Of a stretch of DNA of 64,000 nucleotides, positions 59,907 through 64,000 are shown piece by piece. A program made the position numbers and the translations under genes. Source of the DNA: Bacilli bacterium (GTDB lineage Bacteria; Bacillota_I; Bacilli_A; RFN20; CAG-826); the NCBI GenBank assembly GCA_035326105.1, contig DAOKYO010000001.1, forward strand, positions 62,001 through 126,000, given 5' to 3'. Numbering within the stretch: the stretch's first letter is position 1; each line of letters starts with the position of its first letter. The notes beneath the pieces are model-generated. The model was not told the origin of the DNA. It made no database searches and worked only from the letters and a program-made list of their open reading frames with translations.

Positions 59907-60302
59907 AGCGACCTCCTAGTTTTTCATTTTATCATCTATATAACTATATATGTATAAAAAAATAAGCCATCTCCTAATTCACTTTATAAATTAAAAATAC
60001 ATAAAGACAAAAGTCAAAATTGCCGAATTGCTTTTTTGCGTTTCTTTTCATAATCAAATAAAAAACACCGGCTTTAATCGACCTGGATAAAAACCAACAA
60101 GTCATAAAATAATATTTTTTTATTTTATAAATTACGACTAAACCAACATTTCTTTTCGAAGAAAAACTAATGATTAAAATTCGGCGAAATTTAATATTTC
60201 CCATCAATTATATTTTAGTATAGCTATAAAACCAATTTTATGCCGACAACCGCTTAGTCATAAGATATAATAAGGAGAATCATTTTACCGGAGGAGTTTC
60301 TT
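59907..60302. other. Divergent intergenic region
   Basis: This AT-rich stretch separates the leftward exporter operon from the rightward transporter. A TGATAAAAT element on the minus strand lies about 20 bases before the natA-like start. The rightward promoter is listed separately. No gene is supported: the one long open frame, on the minus strand, has no ribosome binding site and an odd composition. Confidence 0.5.
60243..60271 (+). promoter_or_regulatory. Promoter of the ArsB/NhaD-type transporter gene
   Basis: CCGACA (60243-60248) and a perfect TATAAT (60266-60271) are 17 bases apart, 31 bases before the start codon. GGAGGAG is at 60290-60296. Confidence 0.65.
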
Positions 60303-61649
60303 ATGCCCGTTTTTGATACGACAATGATTGTTGTGACTATCATCTTTGTATTAACCTACTCACTAATGTTGGTATTTGCCCAAAAACGGGTATTCTTCGC
60401 TTTAGGTGGCGCCGTTATTATGCTCATATTGGGATTGATAGGGTTTATTCCCAATATGTCGCTCCACTATCTATTTTTTGAAGGAATAAATTGGAATGTT
60501 CTAATGATGCTGTTTGGGACAATGGGCCTCGTATCGCTTTTTATTGATACCGGCATGCCGGCTCTGATCGCCGATAAAATATTGGATCGTTCGCCTAATT
60601 ATCGCTTTGCTATTATTTCTTTGGCTCTATTTGCCGGTGTTGTCTCCGCATTTATCGATAATGTGGCAACAGTTCTGATGATTGCTCCTATCGTTTTTGA
60701 TGCCGCTAAAAAAGCCAAGGCTAATCCAGTAAATGCCATCATTGCCATTGCGGTTGCCAGTAATCTGGAAGGTGCAGCCACGCTAGTAGGCGATACCACC
60801 TCTATACTTCTCGGCGGATATATGGGATTAAACTTCGCTGATTTCTTTTGGTTTTTAGGAAAGCCCTCTCTCTTCTTTTATAATCAAATTGGTCTTGTAC
60901 TGGGAGCCGTTGTGCTTTTGTTTGTCTTTCGTAAAGAAAAGCAATCCATCGTTATTGAGGAAAAGACTAAAGTTACCGATTTTGTTCCCTCCTACCTTAT
61001 GCTTTTACTACTGCTCGCGCTAATTGTTGCCTCGTTCTTACCCATTGAATTTCCGTTAATCAATGGCGTCATTTGTCTAGCTATTATGATTATCGGTCTC
61101 ATATACGAAATTGCTCGTTCGCATAACAGCGCAGTTGCTAAAAAGGCCATTAAGGAAGTCGACTATCAAACTCTTACTATTTTACTTTCGATATTCGTCA
61201 TTGTAGCCGCCTTGTCTCAGTCGGGAATCGTCGACTGGATTGGAAAAGGAATTGCCACGGTATCAAACTCTAATTTATTTATTGCTTACACAATTATCGT
61301 CTGGGTGTCAGTTCTTATCAGCGCCTTTATTGATAATATTCCCTATGTGGCAATGATGCTTGGAGTCGTACGGATTTTAGGAATTACTTTCGCCGGTGAT
61401 GGGGCGACTGCCACAGAAATATTACGCATCTCTACTCCGTTATATTTCGGCCTGCTCTGCGGGGCAACTCTCGGCGGTAATTTGACTCCTATCGGAGCCT
61501 CGGCTAATGTTGCTGCAATTGGACTGCTAAAAAGGAAAAATTATACGGTATCCACCGGACAATTTATGAAAATAGGCGTTCCGTTTACGCTCATTGCTAC
61601 TTTTTCAGCCTATGTTTTAGTATGGCTTTTCTTTGGTTTAGGTTTATAA
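60303..61649 (+). CDS. ArsB/NhaD (ion transporter superfamily) permease
   Basis: The 448-residue protein has about 11-12 helices in two inverted halves. The paired re-entrant motifs SAFIDNVATVLMIAPI and SAFIDNIPYVAMM, and GGNLTPIGASANVAAIGLLK, are typical of the ArsB/NhaD branch. Substrates in this family include arsenite, Na+/H+ and dicarboxylates, and cannot be told here; no ars genes lie nearby. It is a single gene with its own promoter. Confidence 0.85.
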   Translation: MPVFDTTMIVVTIIFVLTYSLMLVFAQKRVFFALGGAVIMLILGLIGFIPNMSLHYLFFEGINWNVLMMLFGTMGLVSLFIDTGMPALIADKILDRSPNYRFAIISLALFAGVVSAFIDNVATVLMIAPIVFDAAKKAKANPVNAIIAIAVASNLEGAATLVGDTTSILLGGYMGLNFADFFWFLGKPSLFFYNQIGLVLGAVVLLFVFRKEKQSIVIEEKTKVTDFVPSYLMLLLLLALIVASFLPIEFPLINGVICLAIMIIGLIYEIARSHNSAVAKKAIKEVDYQTLTILLSIFVIVAALSQSGIVDWIGKGIATVSNSNLFIAYTIIVWVSVLISAFIDNIPYVAMMLGVVRILGITFAGDGATATEILRISTPLYFGLLCGATLGGNLTPIGASANVAAIGLLKRKNYTVSTGQFMKIGVPFTLIATFSAYVLVWLFFGLGL

Positions 61650-61779
61650 GATATAAACACTTAATTTCAATATTAAAGGATAAGCAAAACGTAAAAATTT
61701 TACTTATTTTAGGTTTCAAAAATTCCACATTATTTAAAGAAAATAAAAATAGGCTATAATGAATTTGGAGGTCAGTATT

Positions 61780-63150
61780 ATGGAAATTGCCGACATAGTC
61801 CAAAAACAGAAAGATTTTTTTGCTACAGGAATCACTTTATCCTATTCTTTCCGCAAGCAAGCTATAGATAAAATTGAGCAAAGCCTGCATAGTCATGAGG
61901 CCGATATTATCGAAGCCTTAAGACTTGATCTCGGAAAGAGTCCTTTCGAAAGTTATCTCAGTGAAATCGGTATGGTCTATGACGAACTTCATTATGTTAA
62001 GAAGCATCTTAAAAAATGGATGAAAAAAGAAAAAGTTAAAACCACTTTAGCCAATTTTCGCGGCCGTAGTTGGCGGATTGCGTCTCCTTTTGGAAATGTC
62101 CTAATAATGAGCCCCTGGAATTATCCGATTCTGCTTACTCTCGACCCATTAATCGCGGCTATTGCCAGTGGCAACACCGTCGTATTAAAACCGGGGAGCT
62201 ATTCGAAAAAGGTTAGTCTGATATTAGAAAAAATTTTCCAGGAGATTTTTCCTCCGGATTATGTGGCCGTCGTTTTGGGAGGCCGACAGGAAAATCAAAC
62301 CTTATTGGATCAGAAATTTGAGTATATATTCTTCACCGGTTCTCCATCTGTCGGCCATTTAGTGCAAGAAAAGGCCAGTGTCCACCTGACACCGGTAACG
62401 TTGGAATTGGGTGGAAAATCACCTACGATTGTTGATGAAACCGCCGATATTGCCGTCAGTGCCCGAAGAATCGTTTTTGGAAAACTCTTAAATTGCGGTC
62501 AGACCTGCGTCGCTCCGGATTACTTTCTCGTTCAGCGCTCAATCAAAGACAAATTAGTCGCTGCCATCAATGAAGAAATTCGAAAACAATACGGTGATGA
62601 CCCGCTTAAAAATCCGGCCTATGGAAAAATAATTAATGAAAAACACTTTGAACGGATATTTGGCTTAATCGATCAAACAAAAGTAGTATTCGGAGGAACA
62701 GCAAATCCAAATACCAATCAAATTTGTCCAACGGTCTTAGATAATGTCACCCTTGAAGACGCCGTAATGAAGGAGGAGATTTTCGGACCCATTTTCCCCA
62801 TAATTACCTACGATAACGATGACGAACTTATGGCCATTATTAACAAGAATCCCACGCCCCTCGCTTTTTATATCTTTACCAAAAGAAAGTCTTTTGCCGA
62901 TTACTTAATCGCCCATGTATCCTTTGGAGGCGGGTGTATCAATGATTGCATCGTACATCTTGCTTCTCCTTACATGCCGTTCGGCGGCGTTGGCAATTCC
63001 GGTATGGGAAGCTATCACGGAAGATGGGGATTTGAAACCTTTTCGCACTACAAGAGTATTCATCAAAAATTCTATCATCCCGATCTTAGCGTTCGTTATC
63101 AGCCTGGTAGCGACAGAAAGCTTTCCTTTTTAAAAAAGATTCTGAAGTAG
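61780..63150 (+). CDS. Aldehyde dehydrogenase, class 3-like
   Basis: The 456-residue enzyme oxidises aldehydes with NAD(P)+. The cofactor region (SPWNYPILLTLDPLIAAIAS, GNTVVLKPGSYSKK), FTGSPSVGHLVQEKA, the general base Glu in VTLELGGKSPTIV and the catalytic Cys in NCGQTCVAPDYFLV are visible. The C-terminal basic hydrophobic end (SFLKKILK) fits class 3 enzymes, where some bind membranes. The ATG at 61780 follows GGAGGT; the ATG at 61759 lies upstream of that site. Confidence 0.93.
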   Translation: MEIADIVQKQKDFFATGITLSYSFRKQAIDKIEQSLHSHEADIIEALRLDLGKSPFESYLSEIGMVYDELHYVKKHLKKWMKKEKVKTTLANFRGRSWRIASPFGNVLIMSPWNYPILLTLDPLIAAIASGNTVVLKPGSYSKKVSLILEKIFQEIFPPDYVAVVLGGRQENQTLLDQKFEYIFFTGSPSVGHLVQEKASVHLTPVTLELGGKSPTIVDETADIAVSARRIVFGKLLNCGQTCVAPDYFLVQRSIKDKLVAAINEEIRKQYGDDPLKNPAYGKIINEKHFERIFGLIDQTKVVFGGTANPNTNQICPTVLDNVTLEDAVMKEEIFGPIFPIITYDNDDELMAIINKNPTPLAFYIFTKRKSFADYLIAHVSFGGGCINDCIVHLASPYMPFGGVGNSGMGSYHGRWGFETFSHYKSIHQKFYHPDLSVRYQPGSDRKLSFLKKILK

Positions 63151-63234
63151 TTTTCTTTTCTATGAGCGTTTCATTAGTCGCCGCTAATTAAGGTCGATAT
63201 AATGATATTGCTAAAGAATAAGGAGATGAAGTAT

Positions 63235-63834
63235 ATGGACGATTTTAATAAATTTCTTAAAGGCCGGAGAACTATTTACGCCCTTGGAAAAGATATTTCC
63301 GTCAGCGAAAGCAAGATTGAAGAGGTTATTTCCCAAAGTGTTAAGTACGTTCCTTCGGCTTTTAATATGCAAAGTCAAAAAGTGGTTTTGCTTTTAAATG
63401 AAAGTCACAACCAAATGTGGGATATCGTTATGGAGACGCTAAGAAAGATTGTTCCGGAGGGAAGTTTTGCTAAAACGGAAGCAAAAATCAACACCTTTAA
63501 AGCCGCCTATGGAACCGTACTCTTTTTTAACGATGACGCGGTCACAAAGAAGTATGGCGATGACTTCCCACTATATCGCGAAAATTTCATACGGTGGTCG
63601 GAGCAGCAAAATGGCATGCTCCAATATGCTATTTGGGTGGGACTAAGCGATTTGAATCTCGGCGCAAGTTTACAGCATTATAATCCGTTGATTGACGATG
63701 AGGTCAAACGCGTGTTTAGCCTTCCATCTTCTTGGTCGTTGATTGCGCAGATGCCATTTGGAGAAAAACATGGCGAAGCCGATTCCGACAAGAGTTTTCT
63801 CCCCATCGAAGAACGCTTACTGATTAAACGGTAA
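63235..63834 (+). CDS. Nitroreductase family protein
   Basis: The 199-residue flavoprotein starts MDDFNKFLKGRRTIYALGKD, with the FMN-phosphate binding RRT segment, SAFNMQSQKVVLL, and the C-terminal QYAIWVGLSDLNLGASLQHY followed by LIAQMPFGEK. It matches the HBN-type nitroreductases that reduce nitro or quinone compounds with NAD(P)H. The ATG at 63235 is nine bases past AAGGAG; earlier in-frame starts overlap that site. Confidence 0.88.
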   Translation: MDDFNKFLKGRRTIYALGKDISVSESKIEEVISQSVKYVPSAFNMQSQKVVLLLNESHNQMWDIVMETLRKIVPEGSFAKTEAKINTFKAAYGTVLFFNDDAVTKKYGDDFPLYRENFIRWSEQQNGMLQYAIWVGLSDLNLGASLQHYNPLIDDEVKRVFSLPSSWSLIAQMPFGEKHGEADSDKSFLPIEERLLIKR

Positions 63835-63855
63835 TTGTTTCATAACCAAAAAGAA

Positions 63856-63885
63856 AAGTTAGGAGCGTAACTCCTAACTTTTTTT
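63856..63885. terminator. Bidirectional terminator
   Basis: A perfect 10-bp stem AAGTTAGGAG / CTCCTAACTT with a 5-nt loop has a T-run on the plus strand (TTTTT) and a near-T-run on the minus strand (TTTTCTTTTT). It serves the nitroreductase gene and the convergent partial gene. Confidence 0.88.
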
Positions 63886-63902
63886 ATCGACTTATCAATT
63901 AA

Positions 63903-64000
63903 CTATAGAAGATCGGCATAGCTCATCGGACTATAGTCCATATAAGCAACTTCATTGATGGTAATTGTTCCGCCAACGCCTGATCCGCCAAAGTGGAAAT
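63903..64000 (-). CDS. C-terminal end of a truncated (window edge) protein, probably surface-exposed
   Basis: On the minus strand the frame enters from the window edge and gives 31 residues, FHFGGSGVGGTITINEVAYM then DYSPMSYADLL, before TAG. The Gly-rich strand followed by IxINEVAY resembles the last strands of beta-sandwich carbohydrate-binding modules, but this is too short for a firm call. Its position just before a shared terminator supports a real gene. Confidence 0.55.
   Translation of the reverse strand, partial: FHFGGSGVGGTITINEVAYMDYSPMSYADLL

Noticed and set aside
59974..60207. Open frame of 77 codons on the minus strand
   Set aside because: No ribosome binding site, an odd mix of aromatic and basic residues, and no likeness to known proteins; it lies in the AT-rich gap between divergent units.
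1..64000. CRISPR arrays, insertion sequences, prophage genes, rRNA or tRNA genes
   Set aside because: No regularly spaced direct repeats, transposase or integrase motifs, rRNA segments or cloverleaf folds were seen on reading both strands; a dedicated tRNA scan could still find one.

Overview
The window comes from a low-GC Gram-positive lineage bacterium, most like the Bacilli / Erysipelotrichia / Mollicutes neighbourhood and probably an uncultured gut-type member (inference from gene content, not from a database match). Signs are the S10-spc-alpha ribosomal order, Zn-type S14 and Zn-lid adenylate kinase, lipobox lipoproteins, strong AGGAGG-type ribosome binding sites, and many ATGA and TAATG junctions. 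TGA is used as a stop and Trp is TGG, so the code is standard rather than mycoplasmal.

Layout. (1) 1-13.3 kb, minus strand: an unbroken ribosomal superoperon from rpsJ to a truncated rpsK, with secY, adk, map and infA, driven by a clear promoter and a structured leader. The rpmD (L30) slot is empty, and L5, S5, L22, L23 and S17 carry charged tails. (2) 13.4-16.9 kb: a queuosine salvage operon (queT-tgt-queA-queH) under a preQ1-I riboswitch and closed by a terminator. (3) 16.9-24.3 kb: pcrA-ligA-gatC-gatA-gatB. (4) 24.4-27.1 kb: a thioredoxin-fold lipoprotein, three unrecognised membrane proteins and a 44-residue membrane peptide behind asnS. (5) 28.6-31.1 kb: the t6A operon tsaE-tsaB-rimI-tsaD; tcdA at 46.8 kb would finish the modification to cyclic t6A. 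(6) 31.2-37.7 kb: ferredoxin-NADP reductase, an Ntdp/DUF402 phosphatase, an AT-rich AAA/DUF4143 ATPase with an inverted repeat around its promoter, a DUF3137 protein, a Sel1 protein, and a thiamine ECF transporter S-component under a TPP riboswitch. (7) 38.4-46.3 kb: an exopolysaccharide locus of two convergent operons (two glycosyltransferases, flippase, TupA-like ATP-grasp; then GT-D transferase, Wzy-like polymerase, lipoprotein). (8) 48.1-57.3 kb: an oppABCDF peptide importer of unusual build. (9) 57.4-64 kb: LURP-one protein, Nat-type ABC exporter, ion transporter, aldehyde dehydrogenase, nitroreductase, and the end of a surface-type protein.

The genes suggest an organism that salvages rather than synthesises (peptides, thiamine, queuosine precursor) but keeps a full set of anticodon-loop tRNA modifications (Q34, t6A/ct6A37). 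The most unusual feature is the Opp importer: OppD has about 310 extra residues and OppF about 90 extra residues of Lys/Glu-rich predicted coiled coil, at different points of the ATPase fold. OppC has about 345 residues between its first two membrane segments, and OppA is a long 824 residues. Its upstream region holds cre-like palindromes, a 24-bp alternating purine-pyrimidine tract and a possible 17-codon reading frame.
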